A DNA stretch of 64,000 nucleotides from Ciona savignyi. Lineage: Eukaryota; Chordata; Ascidiacea; Phlebobranchia; Cionidae. Within the stretch, counting starts at the first letter, position 1. Every line of letters begins with the position of its first letter. The DNA lies in NCBI GenBank assembly GCA_000149265.1, contig CH003046.1, positions 1,457,618-1,521,617 of the forward strand. The letters are read 5' to 3'. Below are positions 25,001-37,000 of the stretch, in pieces. The notes under the pieces were generated by a model that saw only the letters and a list, made by a program, of their open reading frames with translations, had not been told where the DNA came from and made no database searches. Both the position numbers and the translations under genes were made by a program.

Positions 25001-28000
25001 ATTTTCTTGGATTGATGAAGTAAAGTTGGAGAGAAAACTGATAACCGACACTGCTTCATCTTCGGTGATATTCTCTACATTTGATGCTACTGCCTCAAGA
25101 GATGTAATCTTCTCTTCAGACGTCCCATCGGTTAGCACCTATGAATGTAATCTTGCTTGCATACTCTATTTGGTTTTCTGTATTCACAAAAATCAAATCA
25201 AACGAATGACCTCTATACAACAATGCTCGATCATGGGTAAAATGAGGTTAGTAGGTTACCAGTAGGGGATATGTGATGGTACTTATGGGAGAACTGTGTC
25301 TAACTCACCGTTAAAAACGTGGCATTACATGGAATGATGAACAAATCTATAAATTTGGAGGAACCATCCTGTTGCAAGGCACAAGCTGCGGTAGCCATTG
25401 AGAGACCTGCAATAGGGCAGATTATAAAATCTTATAAAAATACCTCACAATATGTTTTACCGTTTGAGCACTTTTCATTTGAGTGCTGTGTGACCGAGTC
25501 TTTGGCGGGTTTGAAGGTGTATTCACCCAATGTCGATTGTGGACACACACCTGGAATAAAGTAGATGGTGAACATTTAAAAAGTGACTCTTTAGTTAGTG
25601 TTTCTACTTGCAATGGGAAGAAACACTATTATTAATGCTAATTAAGAAACAGGAACATCCAGAGAAACAGAATAATTAAATATAAATAAATGCTGTATGC
25701 AACTGTTAAAATTTATTGTACAACACTTTAAAATATGGAGGCATTTAGGCATTTCTATCGTTTTTAATTAACTATGACTAAGTTGTGATCTGAGTTTTTT
25801 TTAATAATGCACTTACTACCAGTCATCTAATCGATAGACACAACTCGATATCTAATCACTGGGACATTTACCAATGGTGATGGGTGGGTCGGAACAAATT
25901 ATGGTTGTGTTAAATCCCACTTAACCGTTTACCAGAAAAAAATATAAAACCAGAATAAAAGTATAAAAATATAAATCTAAAGTTTAAACCCATGTTTCAA
26001 AGTATTTACCCGAACATATCTCTCCACTGCCAGTGAAACCATTGTTACATTGGCAATTGAATGATCCGTCGCTGTCCTTAAGGCATTTCGCATGTTTGTG
26101 GCATTGATAGACTCCATCAATTGTGCACTTGGTGATTGCTAAAATTATAAAATAAAATTTGAATTTGCTGGTACAGAAAGTTTAGAATAACTCCTTTGAT
26201 GTGACAACAAAGGCTGTTTTTATATTTAATATGATATGAAATGCTTGATATGTAGAAGACAATACTATGTTTTTAATTAAGTTATTAGTTTACTTGGTCC
26301 GGGCACTGTCTGTTAAGTGCTTTTCTCAAGGATACAACCGCCTAGCCTGTTTTAGATTCTACAATGTTTCGGCAGCCTACAAACAGCCGACACTTTCATA
26401 TATAGACTCGTACTAGGAGTGTAGAACAGAAGTAACAGGTTAGTTGGCAGCTTTAAATTGGGTAAAAGGAAAAAAGGTCAGTTTAAGAGTACAAAAAAGG
26501 GATGAATACAACGCATATTACTGGTGCAGCTTTTTCCACTTCCAGTGAAGCCAACATTGCAGGTGCAGGTGTAACTTCCATCTGTGTTGTTGCATATGGC
26601 ATTTGTGTCACATTTGGCAGTACCATCCTTACATTCATCAATGTCTGTGGAGATTTATGGACATAGGTATAGGGCCAGTTAAGATTTAGAACCCAATTGT
26701 AGGAAGCTTGTAACTCATACAAGTTGCGTCGCAGATCTTTAGGTTGTAGTTGTATGATCAAAACTAGTTGGTTGTATCCCTGGGAACGGCACTTTGCGCA
26801 CAGTGCATGGACCCATTTTATTAATGGGTTCTACTAAAATTAATAAAACATCTTAATCATACACAAGAAATTACTGCAGCTACAGTAACCCAGCAATAAG
26901 CATGGGCGAACATTTTGGTGCAGTTGTAACATTGACAAGGCACTTCGGTTTTATTTACTACTACTTTCAACTTTAAATTAAACACCATTACCTGCACAGT
27001 AATGCCCATTTCCAGAGTAACCAGGCTTACAAGTGCATGTGTAATTTCCAACTGTGTTTCTACATGTGGCTTTGTGGTGGCATTTTGCAGTTCTATTCAT
27101 GCATTCATCAATATCTGTGAAGAAAGAAGATATAAATAAGAAAGAAGGTATTTTTTACATGATAAATAGAATCTAATATAACTGTTACAGTTTAACATTG
27201 AAAGTAAATCCTTTTATTTCTCTAGTATTTTCTTTTTAAAGGAATATAGGTAGTTTAGACAAAACCAGTACGATTAATATAATCATGTGTCCGTTGTGAC
27301 ATATGTCCATTAAACAAAACTATGTTTCACTTAATATTACATAAACACTATATTGTATCCCTATTTTTTAACAAAACTAATGAGTTCATATCTTTATCAT
27401 ACTTATTAAACAAAAAGTTATTTTTACTATCTTTCATTAGAATAGAAGACTGATATTTGCCTTTACGAAAGAATTAAATTTCAATACTCTTTAAATGTGA
27501 TTTATAACCTCAACTTAATCATTATTACCTGCACAGTTATAACCATTTCCAGAATAACCAGGCTTACAAGTGCATGTGTAATTTCCATCTGTGTTACTGC
27601 ATGTGGCATTGTGGTGGCATTTTGCAGTTCCGTTGCTGCATTCATCAATATCTGAGAAGATGACAAAAATATATATTGGAACATTACAATGCTTTAAATC
27701 CAGCTCATTTTATATCACACTACAAATTAGTTATGCTCACTATGTGTTTGACACTCTCTAGTAACAGTTTCTTTTTCATTACTTATCTTATAAAATTGCA
27801 GTTATTATAACACAAGCGATACATGGCTGCCATTGAATTTATTTTACTATTTTCTAGAACTTCTATTAAAACATCATTACCTGCACAGTTAAACCCATTT
27901 CCAGAGTAACCAGCCTTACAAGTGCATGTGTAATTTCCATCTGTGTTACTGCATGTGGCATTGTGGTGGCATTTTGCAGTTCCATTGCTGCATTCATTAA

Positions 28001-31000
28001 TATCTGAGAAAAACGGAATATAAAGTTAACAATTCAATACGTGGTTGACATTTTTTGATATTTTTGTTATTGCTCCTATAAAAAAAATATTTTAAAGAAC
28101 ACACACCAATAATATTAAAAATAAGGAAGAAAAAACAATAAAATGACAGTCAGTACAGTCTTAAAACAAGCCCTACAACACTCTTAACCATCAGGTTTAA
28201 AGAAGTTAAGCAATAACTATTATCTTTTGATTAGTTAACTTTTTATAAAATTGAAAATGTCATTACCTGTACAGTTCAACCCATTTCCAGAGTAACCAGG
28301 TTTACAAGTGCATATGTATTTCCCAGCTGTGTTACTGCATGTGGCATTGTGGTGACAATTTGCAGTTCCAATGCTGCATTCTTTAATGTCTGATAGGAAT
28401 CAAGGTTTACAACTCGATGTCACACGATAAAGTACAATTACACATGTTAATTCTTTAATCAAGCATAAATTAGGCATATCTTTTATACCACATCATGTGT
28501 TTTATTATTTATCATATGATTATTTTGAACTTATTATTAGAAGATTAAAATTAAAACTTCAATATGATCTTTATTACCTGTACAGTTCAACCCATTTCCA
28601 GAATAACCAGGCTTACAGGTGCATGTGTAATTTCCATCTGTGTTTTTACACGTGGCGTTGTGGTGGCATTTTGCAGTTCCATTGCTACATTCATCAATAT
28701 CTGAAAAAAACAAAGATTAGTACTGACTGATTACAAATAGTTTTAAATCTACCTTCGCAAATATATCCATTGCCTGTGTAGCCAGAGTTGCAAATGCATT
28801 TATAACTGCCAACAAGGTTGTGGCACTTGGATTTCATAGAACATGAGTTGTTTGTGGAGCATTCATCAATGTCTGTAAAAAATAGAATCATGAATCTAAA
28901 GATTTAAATTATTTGCCAAAAAAATAAACAATGTAATATACCTGTACAGTTAAATCCATCTCCAGAATAACCAGGCTTACAAGTGCATATGTATTTTCCA
29001 TCTGTGTTTTTACATGTGGCATTGTGGTGGCATTTTGCAGTTCCAATGCTGCATTCATCAATATCTGAGAAAAAGAAAGATTTAAATTATTGCATTGCAC
29101 CATAATTAAAAGATTAATATAAATATTATTTTTTAATGCTACAACAAAATGGTTTCTGATTTTTAAAAATAATTACGTAAAGAGTCATATAGCCACAGTC
29201 TTGAAAGATCATTTACCAAAAAATCCTGTGTATTAATGTGGACTCTCCCCTAGTAATGTATTTATGAGCATAAAAACATTTTTAGCAAGCTTTTCCATTT
29301 TTCTGATAATAACCTGTCCATATCTTTATTGTAATTAAGAATTACAAATCTCATTTTAATTAATTTTCTTATTTTTATAACTTTAATTTAAATCATTACC
29401 TTGACAGTTAAACCCATTTCCAGAATAACCAGGCTTACAAGTACATGTGTAATTTCCATTTGTGTTATTGCATTTGGCATTGGGGTGGCATTTTGCACTT
29501 TTACTCCTGCATTCGTCAATATCTAAAAAAATGGAACCTTATAAAGTAAAAACTTCAATACAATGAACAAATGTTGTAATAATCATACAAGGTCATTTGT
29601 CTTATTAAAAGTAAACCTTTTGGTTTTAGTTTCTTATTCTATTATTAATAAAATTTCAGTTGTCACAATTGCAGTAATAAGTATAACGCTACATTGTCAC
29701 AGTTAGGTTGCATTCTTTCTTATTAATAGCACATTATTACCTCTACAATTATACCCATTTCCAGAGTACCCAGGCTTACAAGTGCATAGGTAACATCCAT
29801 ATGTGTTACTGCATGTGGCATTGTGATGACATTTTGCAGTTCCAATGCTACATTCATCAATATCTAATAATAAGGAACTTAAAGTAGTAACAAATAAATT
29901 AAATTTAACACCGAAAAATTAACGTTTCAAATTAAATGCAACTAAGTTTGTTTTTTTATACTATTATGTGTATAATGTTCATTATCAATTTGTCTCATTT
30001 AACCATATTATTACAAGTTTGGAAACATCCTTTTAAAAATTTTTTTTTTTATAACCATGTTCACATCTTTAATGTAAATAAAATATACAGAAGCTTTAAG
30101 TATTGTGGCCACAGGTTTATTAAAAAAGACAATAGTCACTTAAACATCTCATGCATATCTCCAACACTACACGGTGCATAAGGCTTCTTATGCTACTAGT
30201 TGTAGATAAAGAAAAATGCAAACAATGGTGTGAAACTTTTGTTGTACAGAATACAGGACATTTACATTTATCCAAAGAGGTAGAAAAATAAGGACCTAAA
30301 AACTTGATAACAATTGGGTTGTAGAAGCCATTTATTTTACTATTATTGATAACCTTTAAATAAACATTACTTTTGTTAGTTTAGACTTAAAAAATATAAA
30401 TTAAAACTAAATTACACACTACCTGCACAGTTCATTCCATTTCCAGAGTAACCAGGCTTACAAGTGCATGTGTAATTTCCAATTGTGTTCCTACATGTAG
30501 CATTGTGGTGGCATATTGCAGTTCCATTGATACATTCATCAATATCTAAGATGTCCATTATTATTTTGCTTATTTCATACCTATTATTTCATGATTCAAA
30601 TATTATTTCAACTATTTTTTTGCTTTTATTAAGTCAAAAGCAATCTGGTTTCATATCTTGATTACAATGAAAAAACTCAAAACTTTTATAAGAATTGTTT
30701 GTCATACTGGAGCTATTTCAGTGTGTTGTATATGATAGACACATTCCTTCAATTTGGTAGAACCCATTAAGTCTCTGGGTTTAGGCAATGTCCGTAAAGT
30801 GCCTTGCCCATGGACACAACCGACTATCTAGCGACCAGTTCCGCACCTGCAACCTTTCGACTGAAAGGCGACGCACTTAACCTCTAGGCTAACTGGCCAG
30901 ATAAAGTCAGCTGGTTCCATGCTGGTTGATTTAATATGCAAGACACATGACAGACATTGTTTAAACTCAGTAGATTAATGCGTTAAAAAAAGTAGAAACA

Positions 31001-34000
31001 ACTCAATAATACCCAACACACTGCAATATCAGACTTTGCATGCAAGCCTTAAACCTACTAATTGTAAGAATTTGTCAAGTTACATATGTATAGGATACAA
31101 GATACTTGTGTTTATCCACAGCGTTGTAAAAATGGCTGTCGTTTTATGATAATAAAAGCTATTAGGGAACGCTATTCTTCTTATGACGATTTGTGAGAGA
31201 TGGTTGTTCTTTTACCATTATTCTTTAAGTTAAACACCATTACCTGTACAGTCATATCCATTTCCAGAGTAACCAGGCTTACAAGTGCATGTGTAATTTC
31301 CATCTGTGTTACTGCATGTGGCATTGTGGTGGCATTTTGCACTCTTAGTCCTGCATTCATCAATATCTGAAAAAAGGTGATTCAAAGTTGTTTTACTATG
31401 GGTAATAACTGATCAACTACATGTAAAAACTTTAAACTTCTTTTCTAATGAAGTTATCTTACACGTACTACTAATAAAATACTTGTACACATATTTTAGA
31501 ATGTATTTGGGAGTACGTAATTTCGCAGGAAAACTGTAAAGACAAAACAAAAAGTAGACAAAGTGGGTACCTGTACAGTTATACCCATTTCCTGAGTAAC
31601 CAGGTTTACAAGTGCATATGTATTTTCCATCTGTGTTACTGCATGTGGCATTGTGGTGGCATTTTGCAGTTCCATTGCTGCATTCATTATTATCTGAAAA
31701 AAACGGATAATAAAGTTAACAATCCAATACATAGTTTACATTTTTTTAAGTTTAAGTTTAGTTTTTTGTTATTGCTCCTATAAAAAAACAATATTTTAAA
31801 GAACACACACTAAAAATATTAAAAAAGAAAGAAGAAAAAAAATGACAGTCATTACACTCTTAAAACAAGCCCCACTACACTCTTAACCATCAGATTTAAA
31901 GAAGCTAAGCGATAACTCTTATCTTTTGATTAGTTAACTTTTTATAAAATTGAAAATGTCATTACCTGTACAGTTATAACCATTTCCAGAATAACCAGGC
32001 TTACAAGTGCATGTGTAATTTCCATCTGTGTTACTGCATGTGGCATTGTGGTGGCATTTTGCAGTTCCATTCATGCATTCATCAATATCTAAGAAAACAG
32101 AGATTTAAAGTTGTTTTTTATAGGTAACAAGTGAACATGCGATGCGAGCTTGTGAAATGTCCAGAAACTAAAATATTTTGATTTTTAGGTTCGACTGCAT
32201 ATCTTGGTTGGTTGGTGCATCGCCTTTGAGCCCTAAGGTTAAAAGAACAAAACTGGTCTCTAGCTAGTCGACTGTGTCTTCGGACGAGGTACTTTGTAGG
32301 GGGCATTGCCTGAACCCAATTGATTAATGGATCATACTAAAAGTAAAAGAATGTTCCAATCTTGTGATAACTCCCACTGCGGTTTCCAATTTCAAGGGAT
32401 AAAATATAAAAATCCTATGATAGCATTGATATGTCTGGTAAGTTCTTTAATTTATCTTATTACAAATCTACCTTTGCAAGTATGTCCATTGCCTGTGTAG
32501 CCAGAGTTGCAAATGCATTTATAACTGCCAACAAGGTTGCTGCACTTGGATTTCATAGAACATAAGTTGTTTGTGGAGCATTCATCAATGTCTGTGAAGA
32601 ATCGAATTATGAATCTTGAGATTTTAATTATTTGCCAAAAAATAAACAATGTATATACCTGAACAGTCATACCCATTTCCAGAGTAACCAGGCTTACAAG
32701 TGCATAGGTAATTTCCATTGGTGTTTTTTGAATTTAGTTTTGTTATTTTATTATTAATAAAATTGCACTACGTCGTCACAGTTGGGTTGCATTCTTGCTT
32801 ATTTATAGCTTGGATCATTACCTTTACAGTCTTGTCCATCTCCATTGTAACCAGGCTTACAAGTACATGTGTAATTTCCATCTGTGTTACTGCATGTGGC
32901 ATTGTGGTGGCATTTTGCAGTTCCAATGCTGCACTCGTCAATATCTGAGAAATATGGAATATAAATTAAACAATCTAATACTGTACATGGTTTACATTTC
33001 TTAATGTGTTCGTTTATTTTTTTGTTATTGCTTTTATAAAAAATAATATTTTAAAGAACACACACCAAAAATATAGATAAAAAGGAAAAAAACACAAAAT
33101 GACGGTCGTTATGGGACGTCATCAACAATTAAATTAAAACAATTTAAGAAAATATAAGAACCCGACTGTAAAACCCAAATGCAACACATCACAGAGTTTC
33201 AGTTTTTTACACATTAGTTAGTTTAGTTTATTCATTTTTTGCCCCAGTATTTAAAACACGTCATTAAAAAAAAAGATATAATTTAACAAATATTGCGGAC
33301 GCGGCCGCCAAACCTAGGCGAAAGAACCTTCTTAGAAAATCATTGTTACATGAGTCCAGATGTCTACAATCACATTCCTTCACTGTAATTGATAACTTAA
33401 TCATCATTACCTGTACAGTTCAATCCATTTCCAGAGTAACCAGGCTTACAAGTGCATGAGTAATTTCCATCTGTGTTATTGCATGTGGCATTGTGGTGGC
33501 ATTTTGCAGTTCCAATGCTGCATTCATCAATATCTGAGAGAAATCAGAGATTTCAATCTTTTTATCACATAACTTGTGTAAAATTAACAATAAAACAGAT
33601 TTTGCTTTCATCTAGTATAATACAGGTATAATATCCATTATAAGTTATAACCATCAGGTATTTTCACTCATGGGTAATAAAATTGGCTAAAGAAATGCTT
33701 GATTTCTGAGAACATTTGTAATTATTAGACTTAATGTGTGAGTGTGATTGGACTACTACCATCAGTTACATTTTGCACATATACATGCGGTGGTAGTAAG
33801 TGTAAAAATCATGGATAAGATATTCATGTTTATTCCTGTGAATGAAAAATGTAGAAGAGTTCTCACATGGGCAATTATCACATTACCTAATGTCCAGAGT
33901 TGGTTTAAAGGAGATATTGTAGTGTATAGTAAATGAGTTATGTTATTTTGATTTAAGTAGTCCCTTTTTTGGTTATATTAATAAACTGGGTCTTGGTGAT

Positions 34001-37000
34001 GTTGGCCAAAAGCATTGCTGAAGGGCACAATTGAGGAGCAATGACCAGTTTTATTTCATTATCGTTGCAGCTTAAAGTCGATGGTTGCCCTTTCCCACCA
34101 AGCTAATCGGTCAGATCTACATGAATACCTGAACAATTAAAACCATCTCCAGAGTAACCAGCCTTGCAAGCACAACGATACGTTCCAATCGAGTTCGTAC
34201 AGTTTGCATTCAGATGACACATTCCACCAGAATTGCACTCATTCTTATCTATAAAAGTGAGTCGTGATTGTTTAAATGTTCTTAATTAAACAGTTATTTG
34301 TATTCACTTATTTATTTAATTTCACATGATTATTTAAAAATAATACACTGGAGATATGCAATGAGGTAGGCAGTCTTTTGGTGACGTTTATCTCAAATTT
34401 AAGTAAAAAGGTTATAGCATGATTATTAGTCATAGTACCACGTGTCCATAGTCGGGTTACTAGAGTAAAGTATTTTCCATGCAATGGATTGTTTGGAACT
34501 TTAACTCATAATAATTTATTGGGAGCAAGCAATGTTTAATACAGTGTATTATTCAAAGGCACAACTACAGACAGAAGGTTGGAAAAGACATTTTGATAAA
34601 AGTTCTCACCAGAGCAACTTTTTCCATCTCCAACGAAGCCTGTCTTACAGGTACAAGTGTAGGATCCAATAGAATTGTTACATATAGCATCTGGACTGCA
34701 TATTGCGGTGTTAATACATTCATCGACATCTGGATTAAGATCAAGGAGTAAAGAACAAACTATTCCCTCATGGGTAATGATAATACAACAAAACAACGAA
34801 CTTGCTAGAATAGTAATATGGTTCTCTTCGACAATATTAAAATACCAATTTTTTCTATTTCTATTTTTTTATAGTTGGCTTTGATGCTGTTTATCGTGAA
34901 AAAAAAAATAAACTAAACCTAGTCAAGTGGTCATGCTTTAATGAGTCAAAAACTTTTGGTTTCGTTTTTGCGCAACACACTAAAATCTAGCGATGTATCC
35001 CACAAACAAAACACACCAAAATAGCTCCAGTAGCCGTATGGTAGATATGTGGTGCTGACGATTGCCTGTGTTATAACACCAAATCAATAAATTCCTAAGC
35101 ATTCCCATTTAATTAAAAATACATTTTTGGAATTTGTTTTATTCTGCAAAGGATTTGAACAACAAACAAACCTGTGCATGTTGCTCCATTGCCGCTGAAG
35201 CCACTGTTGCAGTTGCATTTGTAAGATCCAACCGTGTTAGTACATGTTGCATTTGCGTGGCAATTATTTCTTCCCATGCATTCGTTAATATCTGTTATAA
35301 CCCTCTTGATAATTTGATCCGCACATTTAAAAACACAGCCATAAATTTGTATATTTCCATTAAAAAGATTTACCATTTCATTTCGATTTAAAGTTTCAGC
35401 AGAAAGACTTTATTTTATTACAATCACTTAATTATTGTTTCACTTTTCATGCATGCTATTTAAATAGCACACACAAATAGGTCAAGGCCCTTTCATATAA
35501 AACGAAATGACAACAATGCTTAAATTCATAATATACTACATATTAAAGACATTTACCTCTGCAGTAGCTCGCATGGCCATAATAACCTGGTTTGCAGGTA
35601 CAGTTGTAGCCTCCTGGAGTGTTTTTGCAAGTATTGTTCGAGTCACATTTGTTTGCCGATGCCTCAGCACATTCATCTATATCTGTGGAAATAATGACCA
35701 ACTCAATGAACTACATTGGACAATTATGCTGCTGATATACCACTAAACTATTGGGTGTATTTCAGCACAAAAGGTCTCCCACTCATGCGAACAGCAGGTG
35801 ATTAAATGCAAGTAAACAATATGGCGGTTGGCAGCCACATAGGATAGAACTAACCCATCAAGTTATTTGACTATATATCTGAACATACACCACTAAATGA
35901 TCTAACCTTTCGGAGGATTAAAACTTTCAAAAAACAATAAACAAACCTGTGCACATTGTACCATTGGCCATGTAGCCATTGTTGCAGATGCATTTGTAAG
36001 ATCCAAGTGTGTTAGTACATGTAGCATTCGCTTGGCAAGTTATAGTTCCATTGCATTCATTTATATCTGTGGTAAAAATTTTAAACATTTCATCTACTCA
36101 CTTAAATTACTCCATAAATCATTCACTCCAAAAATGCTATTGACTTAAATTTAACATTTAAATTTGAGCAGAGAAGTTGTGTTATATTAAGCTTAGTTTA
36201 ATATTTTATTTATATTCTAGTTTATAACATTTGGTTTGTTACTAACATTAAATAACCTTTTTATATATTATGTTATAATTATATATGTATACACAGTACT
36301 GTTCTACCCCCTTTATACCCATGAAAATAGCAGTTAAGTTCAATGTTACAAAACACTACAGCATTTAATATTGAAATACTTACCAGTGCAGTTTTTTCCA
36401 TCACCGATAAAACCTGTTTTACAGGTACAATTGTGGCCTCCAATGATGTTTGTGCATGTTGCATTGGAGTGACACATGTGTGCTGATCCGGGAGCACATT
36501 CGTTAACATCTGTGGAAATTATGACTCAATTAATGAACTACAAAAATATGTAGCATTGTAGTTAGAATAGTTGTCTGGTATTTTTTATTGTAAATGTGGA
36601 AAAACAAGAGTCTTAAATAGCTACGGAAAAAACATCAAAATACCATTTGCCTACAGTGGAATTGAGCCGTGTATTGCAAGCAGCAAATTCACTGTAATAA
36701 TTAAACGAACAACACACAGACCTGTGCATGTTGTTCCATTGCCGCTGAAGCCTCTGTTGCAGATGCATTTGTGGGATCCAAGCGTGTTAGTACATGTAGC
36801 ATTCGCGTGGCAACTTACAGTTCCATTGCATTCATTAATATCTATGGAAATAGCAGTTAAACCTAAACGGTACAATATACCAAGTCATCAAATATCAAAA
36901 CACTTACCAGTGCAGTTTTTTCCATCACCGATAAAACCTGTTTTACAGGTACAGTTGTGGCCTCCATGGGTGTTTGTGCAAGTGGCATTGGGGTGACACA

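Larger units (their letters stand above)
23249..25550 (-). other. GAIN domain exons of the adhesion GPCR
   Basis: Exons, 5' to 3': 25550-25461, 25406-25309, 25138-24995, 24621-24412, 23896-23669, 23371-23249. They connect the last EGF module to the GPS exon. The segment [16 protein letters not shown] resembles the typical GAIN strand of adhesion GPCRs, and the helical stretch with [12 protein letters not shown] heptads (exon 25138-24995) suits GAIN subdomain A. A cysteine pair (AACAL and IIPCNATF) lies in exon 25406-25309. Several N-X-T/S sequons are present. A basic RQKRQ motif in exon 23896-23669 resembles a furin site. Assignment to GAIN rests on position and these motifs. Confidence 0.8.

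Noticed and set aside
32659..32728. Counting the truncated EGF exon as a 32nd array module
   Set aside because: It has no AG acceptor in a usable position and lacks the first three cysteines.
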